Source of the DNA: an uncultured Eubacteriales bacterium
GTDB lineage: Bacteria; Bacillota; Clostridia; Christensenellales; Aristaeellaceae
Assembly: GCA_902764915.1 (NCBI GenBank)
Contig: CACWXY010000001.1
Span: 1-64,000 of the forward strand
Direction of reading: 5' to 3'
Length of the DNA stretch: 64,000 nucleotides
Every line of letters begins with the position of its first letter. Within the stretch, counting starts at the first letter, position 1. This document shows positions 16,452-25,161 of this stretch, one piece after another. Under the pieces are notes generated by a model, which saw nothing but the letters and a program-made list of their open reading frames with translations, ran no database searches and had not been told where the DNA came from. The translations under genes and the position numbers were made by a program.

Positions 16452-17387
16452 ATGGCAGCCGCATCACTCTCATCCCGGAAAAGAAGCCGCATGCAGCGCA
16501 AGTACTGGGAGATCTATCTCCTGTTTCTGCCGGTAGCCGTCTGGTATCTGATTTTCTGCTATATTCCCATGGGCGGGATTATCATCGCCTTCAAGGATTT
16601 CAAGATTCTCCGGGGCATAGCCGGAAGCAAATGGGTCGGTTTCGCCAACTATGCCTACCTTTTTTCACTGCCTTCTTTTAAAAAAGCAGTAGAAAACACT
16701 GTCATCATGGGACTCCAGCAGCTTATCTTTGCCTTCCCTCTACCCATTCTCTTCGCACTTCTGCTCAACGAGGTCACAAACCTGCGCTTCAAGAAGCTGG
16801 TGCAGACCACCAGTTACCTGCCCCACTTCATCTCATGGTCTGTGGCAGGCGGTCTGGTGTACATGCTGCTCTCTCCCAATACAGGCACTCTGAATAACCT
16901 GATTGTTCTCTTCGGCGGGAGTCCCCGAAATTATATCGGAATCAGCCGATACTTCCACAGGATCGTTCTGTTTTCCCACATCTGGAAACACCTGGGATGG
17001 TCCTCCATTGTCTTTCTCGCGGCAATTACCGGCGTCGACGAACAGCTCTACGATGCCGCTTACATTGATGGTGCAGGACGTTTCCAGCGCATATGGCACG
17101 TGACGCTCCCTGGTATCCGCAACACCATTGCTGTCATGCTGATTCTGGAAAGCGGAAATATCCTTTCCGTCTCCTTTAATCAGATCTACATTCTTATCAA
17201 TGATGCCGTTCTGGACACCGGCGAAACCCTGGATTATTTCGTATACCGCATGGGTCTGTCCAGTGCCAACAACTTTTCCGTTGCTACAGCCGTCAGTCTG
17301 ATCAAATCCATTGTCGGACTGTTCATGATTCTCGGCACGAACGCAGCCTCCCGGAGGCTTACAGACGGGGAGGGTGGCATATGGTAA
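16452..17387 (+). CDS. lplB: Carbohydrate ABC transporter permease, LplB-type
   Basis: This 311-aa membrane protein has six predicted spans. It starts with a basic tail and YWEIYLLFLPVAVWYLIF, then CYIPMGGIIIAFKDF, diagnostic of the LplB/YtcP-type polysaccharide permeases. The EAA loop that docks with the ATPase is DAAYIDGAGRFQRIWHVTLP. The start is at 16452 with GGAAAGGAGGTCTACT upstream. It overlaps the next permease gene by 7 nt. No ATPase gene is in the operon; such importers use a shared MsmX-like ATPase encoded elsewhere. Confidence 0.9.
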   Translation: MAAASLSSRKRSRMQRKYWEIYLLFLPVAVWYLIFCYIPMGGIIIAFKDFKILRGIAGSKWVGFANYAYLFSLPSFKKAVENTVIMGLQQLIFAFPLPILFALLLNEVTNLRFKKLVQTTSYLPHFISWSVAGGLVYMLLSPNTGTLNNLIVLFGGSPRNYIGISRYFHRIVLFSHIWKHLGWSSIVFLAAITGVDEQLYDAAYIDGAGRFQRIWHVTLPGIRNTIAVMLILESGNILSVSFNQIYILINDAVLDTGETLDYFVYRMGLSSANNFSVATAVSLIKSIVGLFMILGTNAASRRLTDGEGGIW

Positions 17388-18259
17388 AGTGGCATGCAAT
17401 GTCGCGATCGGAAAGAGTCTTCCGCGTTTTCAACACCTGTCTCATGATTCTGATCATGGTCATCATGATCTATCCCTTCTGGTATGTACTGGTCTGTTCA
17501 TTCTCCTCCCTCTCGCATATTCAGAATACGACTTTTATCCTTTGGCCGGATGGCCTGCACCTGGAATCCTATCAGCAGGTGTTCCGCAATGAACTGGTTC
17601 CCAATGCCTATCTGAACACCCTGTTCATTACAATCGTCGGTACATCGCTGAGTATCCTTCTCACGATAATCGGTGCATTCTGTCTGTCCAGGCGTTCACT
17701 GCCCGGGCACAACCTTATGACGGCATTTGTTGTCTTTACCATGCTCTTCAATGGCGGATTGATTCCTACCTATCTGCTGGTCCGGGAACTGAAGATGATC
17801 AACACACTCTGGTCCGTCATTGTGCCGACAGCCATTAACACCTACAACATGATTATCATGCGCAACTTCTTCAGTGCTGTTCCCCAGGAACTGGAGGAGG
17901 CCGCTACCATTGACGGAGCCAACCAGCGGCAGTACCTTCTTCGGATTCTGCTGCCTCTGTCAGGCGCTTCCATTGCCACCATCACGCTCTTTTATGCTGT
18001 GGACTACTGGAATGCCTATTTCTACAGTCTGATCTACATTACCAAGCGTCAGCTGCTGCCCATGCAGGCCATACTGCGTCAGGTGCTTATGACCACTGAA
18101 ATCGAAACCATCATGTATGACGCCGCAGTACAGACATTACCCTCGGAAATGCTCAAGGACGCCATGATTGTCGTTACAGCTCTCCCCATTATCTGTCTGT
18201 ATCCTTTTATTCAGCGCTACTTCGTCAAAGGCGTCATGGTCGGCTCACTCAAGGGCTGA
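17381..18259 (+). CDS. ytcP: Carbohydrate ABC transporter permease, YtcP-type
   Basis: This 292-aa second permease of the heterodimeric importer starts with MILIMVIMIYPFWYVLVCSF after a short basic tail. It has the EAA loop ELEEAATIDGANQRQYLLRI and ends in RYFVKGVMVGSLKG, the typical C-terminus of this subfamily. ATG 17381 is preceded by GGGGAGGGTGGCAT inside the lplB reading frame, so translation is coupled. Together with LplB and the solute-binding protein it imports an oligosaccharide. Confidence 0.9.
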   Translation: MVKWHAMSRSERVFRVFNTCLMILIMVIMIYPFWYVLVCSFSSLSHIQNTTFILWPDGLHLESYQQVFRNELVPNAYLNTLFITIVGTSLSILLTIIGAFCLSRRSLPGHNLMTAFVVFTMLFNGGLIPTYLLVRELKMINTLWSVIVPTAINTYNMIIMRNFFSAVPQELEEAATIDGANQRQYLLRILLPLSGASIATITLFYAVDYWNAYFYSLIYITKRQLLPMQAILRQVLMTTEIETIMYDAAVQTLPSEMLKDAMIVVTALPIICLYPFIQRYFVKGVMVGSLKG

Positions 18260-18324
18260 CTGTTCACCCTGTCTCATCTGCGCACAGCGCACGAGAATCA
18301 TACTTTCAAAAGGAGGATTTCCCT

Positions 18325-19848
18325 ATGAAGAAACTGTTGTCTGTTCTTCTGTCCGTCATGCTGCTCGCCGGGCTTCTGCCCACACTGGCTGCAGCCGATG
18401 ACGACGTGGTCACCGTCACCGCCATGTGGAGCGGTGCACGGCCTGAGAACGAGTTCACGAACGAAACCCATGAGTACATCAAGGAAACGCTCGGCATTGA
18501 CCTGCAGCTCACGCAGGTTACCGAGAACTTTGAACAGCAGCTGGCTCTGGCCATTTCCGGCGGCGACATTCCGGACCTGATCTGGATGGACTACGACACC
18601 TATGTCACCTACGCCAAGGAAGGTCTTTTCTATGACATCAGTGATCTGGTCAAGAATTACCCGGAACTGATGGAATATGTTGACACGAATGGATCCGGCG
18701 ATTACTGCTGGGACCGTATGACCGTGGATGGCGCCATCTACGGTGTGCCTACCCGTTCTGTCAATAAAACCATGTATACCGCTGCCATCCGTCAGGACTG
18801 GCTGGATAAGCTGGGCCTGAAGGTTCCCGAAACCCTGGACGAGCTGACCGAAGTCCTGCGTGCCTTTACCGAGGATGATCCCGACGGCGACGGACAGAAC
18901 AACACCTACGGCGTCAGCTGCACCGGCCTCGACTATTCCAGTGTCTTCTTTGGCGCTTTCGGTGCAACCTCCTTTATGGACTATCTGCTCAACGAGGACG
19001 GCACCGTAACCACCAATGTTATTTCCGACAATTACAAAGCTGCTCTTGCCTACCTGCATGAAATCTATGAAAAGGGATATATGGATCCTGAAGTATTCAC
19101 ACAGTCCAATTCCCAGACCTATGAAAAGTTTGCTACCGGGAAAATGGGCTACTGGCCCTGCTGGTGGTCTCATGGCGGAAGCGTATATCTGAAGTATGGT
19201 TTCAAGGACAACAATCCCGAAGGCGAAGTCACCATGATGTATCCCATCGTTGGTCCTGACGGTGCCTCCGGACTTCCTGCCACCGATCCTATCTGGCGCA
19301 CTGTGGCCATTTCCTACAACTGCAAGAATGTGGAAAAGGTGATGGAACTCATCAACTGGGAAATCACGCCCTATGGCTGGTACACCGTACAGTGCGGTCT
19401 GGAAGGCGACTACTTTGAGATGGATGATCAGGGCAATGTCACCTGGTACTGGGGTCTGACCGGAAAGAGCCGCCGCGGAGACGATATCGCGGACATGGAA
19501 ATCTATAAGTTCATCGAAAACCTGTCTCTGCAGCAAAAGCTCTACGTGCTGGACAATTCCGATTATGGCGCCAAGAGAACTGCCGGTATCGCTACCTGCA
19601 TGACGGCGCCTGTCTATCAGAACCTGTTCATGGGCATGTATACCGATGAGTACAATTCTCTCAACAGCGAACTGAAAACCTATTACACCAACCAGACTGT
19701 CAAGTTTATCATGGGTGATCTCGACCTTGATAAGGACTGGGATGAGTACGTTTCCACCTATCTGAGCATGGGCGGCGAAAAGGTGCGCTCCTCTCTTCTG
19801 GAGAAGTACAACGCCGAGCATGGCACCGCTTACACCTTTGCCAAGTAA
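18325..19848 (+). CDS. Extracellular solute-binding protein of the LplB/YtcP importer
   Basis: This 507-aa binding protein has a signal peptide (KKLLSVLLSVMLLAGLLP, then TLAAADDD). There is no lipobox cysteine; a signal-peptidase-I site follows LAAA. The mature part has typical family-1 binding-protein features: AISGGDIPDLIWMDYDTYV, DPDGDGQNNTYGVS, and a C-terminal NAEHGTAYTFAK. AAAAGGAGGATTTCCCT precedes the ATG. It delivers an oligosaccharide to the permeases just upstream. Lack of a lipid anchor is unusual for a Gram-positive importer and needs another means of retention. Confidence 0.9.
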   Translation: MKKLLSVLLSVMLLAGLLPTLAAADDDVVTVTAMWSGARPENEFTNETHEYIKETLGIDLQLTQVTENFEQQLALAISGGDIPDLIWMDYDTYVTYAKEGLFYDISDLVKNYPELMEYVDTNGSGDYCWDRMTVDGAIYGVPTRSVNKTMYTAAIRQDWLDKLGLKVPETLDELTEVLRAFTEDDPDGDGQNNTYGVSCTGLDYSSVFFGAFGATSFMDYLLNEDGTVTTNVISDNYKAALAYLHEIYEKGYMDPEVFTQSNSQTYEKFATGKMGYWPCWWSHGGSVYLKYGFKDNNPEGEVTMMYPIVGPDGASGLPATDPIWRTVAISYNCKNVEKVMELINWEITPYGWYTVQCGLEGDYFEMDDQGNVTWYWGLTGKSRRGDDIADMEIYKFIENLSLQQKLYVLDNSDYGAKRTAGIATCMTAPVYQNLFMGMYTDEYNSLNSELKTYYTNQTVKFIMGDLDLDKDWDEYVSTYLSMGGEKVRSSLLEKYNAEHGTAYTFAK

Positions 19849-19860
19849 TGATTTTTCATG

Positions 19861-19898
19861 GTTCGGGAGCATATACTGTGCTCCCGAACTGTTTTTTT
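19861..19898 (+). terminator. Terminator of the transporter operon
   Basis: An 11-bp perfect stem (19861-19871 with 19879-19889) and a 7-nt loop are followed by a seven-T run. It separates the ABC transporter genes from the two-component genes. Confidence 0.8.
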
Positions 19899-19899
19899 G

Positions 19900-19908
19900 T
19901 GGTATAAT
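19900..19908 (+). promoter_or_regulatory. Extended -10 promoter of the histidine kinase operon
   Basis: TGGTATAAT is a consensus extended -10 (TG-N-TATAAT). No good -35 is present because that position is inside the terminator, which fits extended -10 promoters. The predicted start near 19915 rules out ATG 19907 and makes 19916 leaderless, so GTG 19937 is favoured. Confidence 0.55.
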
Positions 19909-19936
19909 GTCATTCATGGAAGAGAGGAGAAAGCCC

Positions 19937-21682
19937 GTGAAAAGACAGCCGTCTCTGCAGCGCAAAATGAACCGGCACATGCTTCTTTTTGCCCTGCTTC
20001 CTCTGTGCACTCTGCTCATCGTATTTCTCTTCATGAGCTTTTCCTTTCATCTGCAGGAAACCGCTGCAGACCTTGCCTCGCAGATGGCGAGCTGTGAAAC
20101 CGATATCCAGCTGATCCGTACGCAGACCGAAAACGTCATGCACATCTTTTCCACTTCGGACAGTCTGGCGCATCTTCTTCAGGCACGCTCCAGCGCGGAA
20201 TGGGTCACCCTGTATAATGGAGAAGCCTATGGCGAAGCGACACGGGTGGAGGCTTATCTTGCCTCTCTCAGCGCCAAGGTCATACTGATCTTTGACGACC
20301 ATGATCAGCATTATTCCGAGCATTGGGCCACCCTGCTTCACGAAGATCGTTTCCAGACGCTTGCCTACTATACAGACTTTCTCGCATCCCATCAGAGTGA
20401 GAGCTGGTGTGGGCTGCAGCAGACCTTGCCGGAGGATGTAGCACATTCCTTTGACTTTCGTCAGATCGGCAGCCGCCTGATCTATCTTTCCAGACCCTAT
20501 GTCATATCCCAGCGCGTAAGCTGCACAGTCGCATGCGCACTCGCACCGGATGCCTTTACCGCTTCTGTCGAGCGGCGTCTTGCTCCCTATCCCGCCATGC
20601 TCGTTTCTCAGGATCAGGTTCTCTGCTCGTCGCTGCCTGCTGATTTCCCTGCCCCCGCCGATCTTCTGTCATCTTCTCATCTTCTCTATCGGGGCTATCT
20701 CATTCGTTCCCGCATCATTCAGGACATGGGACTTACTCTTTTCGCATGTATCCCTCTGTCCGCCATTGTATCAGACTATTTTTCCCGATACAGTGCCATT
20801 CTGTTCCTGCTTCTGATTTCAGTACTGCTCCTGAGCATGATTTCACGTCGCGTTCTGAAAGCACTCCTTCAGCGTCTCGAACGTCTGGCCGTAGCCGCCG
20901 ACCATATCCGCGGAGACAAAACCACAGCGTTGCCTCAGGACGGCGATGACGAGGTGGGACGTGTGATCTTGGCCATCAACAGACTGCTGGATCGAATTGA
21001 ACAGCAGAGTCAGGAAAAGGTGCGTGCTGAAAAGGACAAGCGGAAAATGCAGGCGCTGGCTCTTCAGTATCAGCTGAATCCGCACTTTCTGTTCAACTCT
21101 CTGCTCTGGGTCCAGATGGAAATGGAACGGCAGAGCCTTCCCGATCATACCAGCGATGCCATAGCCACCTTGGGCCAGGTACTTCGCTACAATCTGACAG
21201 AAGACCTTCGCGCTACCCTGGGAGAAGAAATCGATCATCTTCAGGCATACACCGCCTTCATGTCAGAGATGAAGCAGGAATCCATCGCACTGGATATAGA
21301 CGCTTCTCCTGCCCTGCTCAAGCTGTCTGTGCCCCGCTTTATCCTGCAGCCCATCACGGAAAATGCACTGCAGCACGGTCTGATTCCCGGAGAAGCGCTG
21401 CACCTGCATGTGTGTATTGCATCGGATGAAGATGCACATCTGCAGATTGTACTGTCCAATGACGGACGTCCCATTGATTCGGAGCATCTGCATATGATTC
21501 GCGAAGTTTTCCGGAATCCGCACACGGCTGCCAAGCCCGGGTATGGTCTGGCTAATCTTATTCAGCGCCTGACACTGACCTACGGCGATCAGTACACGAT
21601 TTCCGTGACTTCTGCCCCTCATGAAACACAGTTTACTCTTACACTGCCTCTTTCGCAGATGATGGACGGGAGGTACGCATGA
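19937..21682 (+). CDS. yesM: Sensor histidine kinase, YesM family
   Basis: The GTG start at 19937 has AGAGAGGAG seven nt before it and gives 581 aa. The order is a basic tail, TM1 (HMLLFALLPLCTLLIVFLF), an extracytoplasmic sensor of about 260 aa, TM2 (SAILFLLLISVLLLSMI), HAMP, the His_kinase domain with LNPHFLFN (phospho-acceptor His), and HATPase with QPITENALQHGL and GYGLANLIQRL. This is the LytS/YesM-type kinase usually paired with AraC-type response regulators that control oligosaccharide transporters. It overlaps the regulator gene by 4 nt. The natural target is the lplB-type importer just upstream. Confidence 0.9.
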   Translation: MKRQPSLQRKMNRHMLLFALLPLCTLLIVFLFMSFSFHLQETAADLASQMASCETDIQLIRTQTENVMHIFSTSDSLAHLLQARSSAEWVTLYNGEAYGEATRVEAYLASLSAKVILIFDDHDQHYSEHWATLLHEDRFQTLAYYTDFLASHQSESWCGLQQTLPEDVAHSFDFRQIGSRLIYLSRPYVISQRVSCTVACALAPDAFTASVERRLAPYPAMLVSQDQVLCSSLPADFPAPADLLSSSHLLYRGYLIRSRIIQDMGLTLFACIPLSAIVSDYFSRYSAILFLLLISVLLLSMISRRVLKALLQRLERLAVAADHIRGDKTTALPQDGDDEVGRVILAINRLLDRIEQQSQEKVRAEKDKRKMQALALQYQLNPHFLFNSLLWVQMEMERQSLPDHTSDAIATLGQVLRYNLTEDLRATLGEEIDHLQAYTAFMSEMKQESIALDIDASPALLKLSVPRFILQPITENALQHGLIPGEALHLHVCIASDEDAHLQIVLSNDGRPIDSEHLHMIREVFRNPHTAAKPGYGLANLIQRLTLTYGDQYTISVTSAPHETQFTLTLPLSQMMDGRYA

Positions 21683-22773
21683 CCCTACTTGTCGTTGATG
21701 ATGAAACTGCCATTCTACAGGGAACAGAACGCCGGCTCCGGCGTTTTCTCGCCTCTGCTGACACAATTCTCTGCGCTGAGAGTGCCTCACAGGCACTGAA
21801 GCTGTTTTCTGCGCATCTGCCAGACATTGTCCTTCTCGACATCCGCCTGCAGGATATGGACGGGCTGACGCTTCTGTCCCGTCTGCAGACAATCCCGCAC
21901 CTCTTTGCATGTCTGATTATCAGCGCCTATGATCAGTTTGATTATGCGCGCACGGCCATGCGGTTGGGTGCGGACGATTTTCTGGTCAAGCCGTACACGG
22001 TTACGGACCTGGAGAGCGCTGTCAGGAAAGCCTGGGCCCGTCTGCTGGCACGGCGCGAAACACAATCCATCCAATGGGAGCGCCAGCTGCACGGTCTTCT
22101 TCATGACGGCAAGGTTTACACTGCCTCCGATTTTGGCGGCATGCAGGGTGAAAACGCACCGTCACTTGTTCGTATCCTTACCTGGAACAAAGCGCCTGAG
22201 AGCTTTTATCCCTTTGCGCATTGGCACATTTTCAGTCTGCCGGACGGCTGTGCGCTGATCAGCGGAAGCCTGGAGGAAATCACCATCTGGGTTTCGCAGA
22301 TGCCGGATATTCACTGGGGGCTCTCCCAGCCAGGCACAGATCTTTCCCAGCTATATAAAGAGGCATGTGCAGCACTGGAATACAGTCTGATGCCACAGAT
22401 GCCTTTCCTGACAGTATACTGCGAGGCATTCCAAGCGTCCCGCCGGCCAGGCAGCGCGGCTGCCTTTGCAATGGATTATGTCCAGAAGCATCTGGATACG
22501 GAGATCAGCATGGACGATATTGTGCATCAGCTGCACACCAATTACAGCTACTTTTCCCGCCAGTTCAAGCAGCAGACAGGAGAATCCTTTTCACAGTATG
22601 TCCTCACACAGCAGATGCAGTGGGCGTACGTCCGTCTTACCGAAGGATATCGGGTCAGTGAACTTGCAGACAAGCTGGGATATCGCAGCGTCGAAAGCTT
22701 CAGCAAGGCTTTCGCACGTATCTATGGTTCCAGTCCCCGTAATTATCTCCAGAAGAAAGGAGACCTTTCATGA
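21679..22773 (+). CDS. yesN: AraC-type response regulator, YesN family
   Basis: The 364-aa protein has an N-terminal receiver (VVDDETAIL, phospho-acceptor Asp54 in DIVLLDIRLQDMDG, Lys in FLVKPY). A roughly 130-aa linker follows, then a C-terminal AraC/XylS double helix-turn-helix (SMDDIVHQLHTNYSYFSRQF, KLGYRSVESFSKAFARIYG). It overlaps the kinase and the MBL-hydrolase genes by 4 nt on each side. It probably binds the 21-bp-spaced repeats upstream of lplB. Confidence 0.9.
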   Translation: MTLLVVDDETAILQGTERRLRRFLASADTILCAESASQALKLFSAHLPDIVLLDIRLQDMDGLTLLSRLQTIPHLFACLIISAYDQFDYARTAMRLGADDFLVKPYTVTDLESAVRKAWARLLARRETQSIQWERQLHGLLHDGKVYTASDFGGMQGENAPSLVRILTWNKAPESFYPFAHWHIFSLPDGCALISGSLEEITIWVSQMPDIHWGLSQPGTDLSQLYKEACAALEYSLMPQMPFLTVYCEAFQASRRPGSAAAFAMDYVQKHLDTEISMDDIVHQLHTNYSYFSRQFKQQTGESFSQYVLTQQMQWAYVRLTEGYRVSELADKLGYRSVESFSKAFARIYGSSPRNYLQKKGDLS

Positions 22774-23630
22774 AGATCACATTCCTTGGTACCGGTGCCG
22801 GTGAGAGCTATCCAGGTCTGTGGTGCAACTGTCCTCACTGCGCGTATGCCCGCAGGCATCGCGGCAGGAATATCCGCGCCAACAGCTGTGCCGTGATTGA
22901 CGACACGCTGATGCTGGACATGGGACCTATGGCTTTTGATGCCGCAGCACGATTTGGTGTGGACCTTACACAGGTCACAACCCTGCTTGTCACTCACAAC
23001 CATGAAGATCATCTCTATCCCATGCACCTCCACTGGCGCGAAGTAAAAGAAGAACATGTGGGAAAGCCCTATGTTGCCTCCCTTTCCCTGGGCGGGCCGC
23101 GCTTTACGCCGCTTCCTGAACTGCAGATCTACGGAAACGCGCATGTCCGGTCAACACTGGCTCCCTTTCTGGAAGAACAGCCTTCCCCGCATATGACATT
23201 CCATCTCATCGAAGAAGGCGTTCCATTCTCATCCAGCGGCTACCGTGTTACGCCCATTCGCGGAAATCACCATGAAAAAGGGTTTGCTCACAGTTATGTG
23301 ATCGAAAAAGATGGTCAGACGCTTCTCTATGCGCTGGATACAGGCACATACGATCCGGATATGCAATCTCTCCTTCTTCACTTCCACTTTGACATAGTCA
23401 TCATGGAAGGCACCACAGGCCTTAACGAACAGTATTATGGACATATGTGTCTGGAAAACAACCGGAAATTCAAGCAGTGGCTGGAAGATCACGGTGCTTT
23501 TACGCCCGGTCATCCATTTTATCTCACACACATGTCTCCCCATTGGTGCCCTCCGCATGATCTATACGCCGAAATGGTAGCGCCCTATGGCATCACCCTC
23601 GCCTATGATGGGCTTACGGCCACTCTGTGA
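22770..23630 (+). CDS. MBL-fold hydrolase, PhnP-like
   Basis: The 286-aa protein starts KITFLGTGAGESYPG, then WCNCPHCAYARRHRGRNIR, which matches the structural zinc Cys cluster of PhnP-like cyclic phosphodiesterases. The metal site is THNHEDHLYPMH, and later residues are GNHHEKGF and LDTGTYDPD. It is translationally coupled to the response regulator (4-nt overlap) and ends in a strong terminator. It is probably a phosphodiesterase or lactonase acting on the imported sugar or its phosphate; the substrate is unknown. Confidence 0.8.
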   Translation: MKITFLGTGAGESYPGLWCNCPHCAYARRHRGRNIRANSCAVIDDTLMLDMGPMAFDAAARFGVDLTQVTTLLVTHNHEDHLYPMHLHWREVKEEHVGKPYVASLSLGGPRFTPLPELQIYGNAHVRSTLAPFLEEQPSPHMTFHLIEEGVPFSSSGYRVTPIRGNHHEKGFAHSYVIEKDGQTLLYALDTGTYDPDMQSLLLHFHFDIVIMEGTTGLNEQYYGHMCLENNRKFKQWLEDHGAFTPGHPFYLTHMSPHWCPPHDLYAEMVAPYGITLAYDGLTATL

Positions 23631-23633
23631 AAA

Positions 23634-23660
23634 AAACCGGACAGCACGGCTGTCCGGTTT
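23634..23660. terminator. Bidirectional terminator
   Basis: A 12-bp perfect stem (23634-23645 with 23649-23660) is flanked by A-run and T-run ends. It separates the MBL hydrolase (plus) from the convergent small gene (minus). Confidence 0.75.
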
Positions 23661-24069
23661 ACAGTTTTCTTCCTGTCTTTTCTTCAATATATGCTTTGAT
23701 CCGAGAAGCCAGAGCAATCTTTTCTGTCAGATCCTGCGCATTCGCAGCACAGAACTGCTGCACCCCCTCGTCGATATAATCCCGGCTCAGAAATTTCGGA
23801 TCCCGGAACAAGGTATCCAGTGTTCTCTGTCCTTCTCCGGTGATGAAATGAATGGCATTGGGATGATGCGCAAAAAATCCCGTCGTACTGCTGGAAATGA
23901 CGACACGCACAATCTCTGAAAAGTAAATGACTCGCATGGCATTTTTGTATACCGGAAGAAGTCCTCCGGTGCACTTTGTCTCCATTTCCACGCGGTCTGA
24001 ATACACTCTGCACTCCGACATATTGCGCTTATTGTACTGCGCATGGAGCGTCAAGACAGCTTCTTCCAC
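23659..24069 (-). CDS. Hypothetical protein with a PH-like/YcxB-type fold
   Basis: The 136-aa protein starts at GTG 24069, preceded by GGAGGAGAG. It is soluble, with beta-rich N-terminal half (ECRVYSDRVEMETKCTGG, NAMRVIYFSEIVRVVISSS) and helical C-terminal half (DYIDEGVQQFCAANAQDL, ASRIKAYIEEKTGRKL). The pattern of a beta sheet ending in a short helix resembles bPH/YcxB-like domains. No named family can be assigned with confidence. Confidence 0.55.
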   Translation of the reverse strand: MEEAVLTLHAQYNKRNMSECRVYSDRVEMETKCTGGLLPVYKNAMRVIYFSEIVRVVISSSTTGFFAHHPNAIHFITGEGQRTLDTLFRDPKFLSRDYIDEGVQQFCAANAQDLTEKIALASRIKAYIEEKTGRKL

Positions 24070-24087
24070 ATTGTCTCTCCTCCAGAA

Positions 24088-24126
24088 AAAGGCGAAGGGC
24101 TTTTCGGTCCTTCGCCTTTGTTTTTT
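24088..24126 (-). terminator. Terminator of the mgl operon
   Basis: A perfect 11-bp stem (24088-24098 with 24109-24119) follows the stop of the permease gene. On the minus strand it ends in TTTTT, and on the plus strand a T-run also follows, so it may work both ways. Confidence 0.7.
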
Positions 24127-25147
24127 ACTTCTTGGTGCGATACTTGCGCATGTCCAGGATACAGGCAATCAGAATAACGGCACCCTTGATAATATAGGTT
24201 ACATTGCCGGAGATACCCAGGAATGTCATGCCGGACATGATCAGCTGCATCATGAATACGCCCAGGATAACACCGCTGATTTTACCGGTACCACCGACAA
24301 AGGATACGCCGCCGATAACCACCGCGGAAATGGCGTCACTTTCATAGTTGAGGCCCAGAGACGGACTGGATGTACCGATACGGGCACCCTCGATAAAACC
24401 GGTATAGCCATACAGTGCGCCTGCCATCATAAACACGCACATGATTGTCAGAAGCACGTTTACACCGGAAACGCGGGCGGCTTCCTCGTTGGAGCCTACT
24501 GCAAACATATTTTTCCCAAAGCGGGTTTTATTCCACACCAGCCACATCAAGGCAGTGAGGATAACCGCAAGAAGAACATACACAGGAACTGCCGTTGTCC
24601 CGATTTTAAACAGCGGCTTAGTAACGAAATCCGTGGTATAGCTCGGATCCAGGCTGGAAATCTGCTTGGAATTGGAAACTGTCAGGTATACGCCATAGGT
24701 GATCAGCTGCGTAGCCAGTGTGACAATAAACGGATGAAGCTTAAACTTGCCCATGCAGAAGCCGTTGACCATGCCAACCACAGAACCGACAGCCATGACC
24801 AGCAGAATAACAAAGGGAACAAACCAGGGCGATCCGTCAACAATGAAACGGGTGTTTACACCCGCCTTCTGCAGAAGTATGGCAGAGAGGAAGGCAGTAA
24901 GACCTGCGACACGGCCGCCAGAAAGGTCAGTGCCTGCCAGAATAATACATCCGGCAACGCCCAGCGCCATCGGCAGACGGGCAGCTGTAAGGTTCACAAT
25001 ATTGACCAGAGATGCCACGCCGAAAAACTGCGGGCGCTGAATCTGTACGTAGATAGCCAAAAGGATAATGATCAGCAGCATCGCATGATCCAGGATCCAG
25101 TTGACGATGTTGACAGGCTGCTTGGCCTGTGCTTTCGTTTGAGACAT
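24125..25147 (-). CDS. mglC: Galactose/methyl-galactoside ABC permease
   Basis: This 340-aa membrane protein is strikingly similar in order of motifs to MglC: LGVAGCIILAGTDLSGGR, LINGF-type linker GMVNGFCMGKF, WNKTRFGKNMFAVGSNEEA, ARVSGVNV, AVVIGGVSFVGGTGKISGV, and a basic KYRTKK C-terminus. It has about 8-10 spans. It follows the ATPase gene by 14 nt and ends in a terminator. Sugar specificity is inferred from family resemblance to MglC rather than RbsC. Confidence 0.88.
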   Translation of the reverse strand: MSQTKAQAKQPVNIVNWILDHAMLLIIILLAIYVQIQRPQFFGVASLVNIVNLTAARLPMALGVAGCIILAGTDLSGGRVAGLTAFLSAILLQKAGVNTRFIVDGSPWFVPFVILLVMAVGSVVGMVNGFCMGKFKLHPFIVTLATQLITYGVYLTVSNSKQISSLDPSYTTDFVTKPLFKIGTTAVPVYVLLAVILTALMWLVWNKTRFGKNMFAVGSNEEAARVSGVNVLLTIMCVFMMAGALYGYTGFIEGARIGTSSPSLGLNYESDAISAVVIGGVSFVGGTGKISGVILGVFMMQLIMSGMTFLGISGNVTYIIKGAVILIACILDMRKYRTKK

Positions 25148-25161
25148 GTTATGCGTCCCCC

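Noticed and set aside
18298-20034. A 578-codon open frame on the minus strand
   Set aside because: It is antisense to the solute-binding protein and histidine kinase genes, crosses a terminator, and has no recognisable product.
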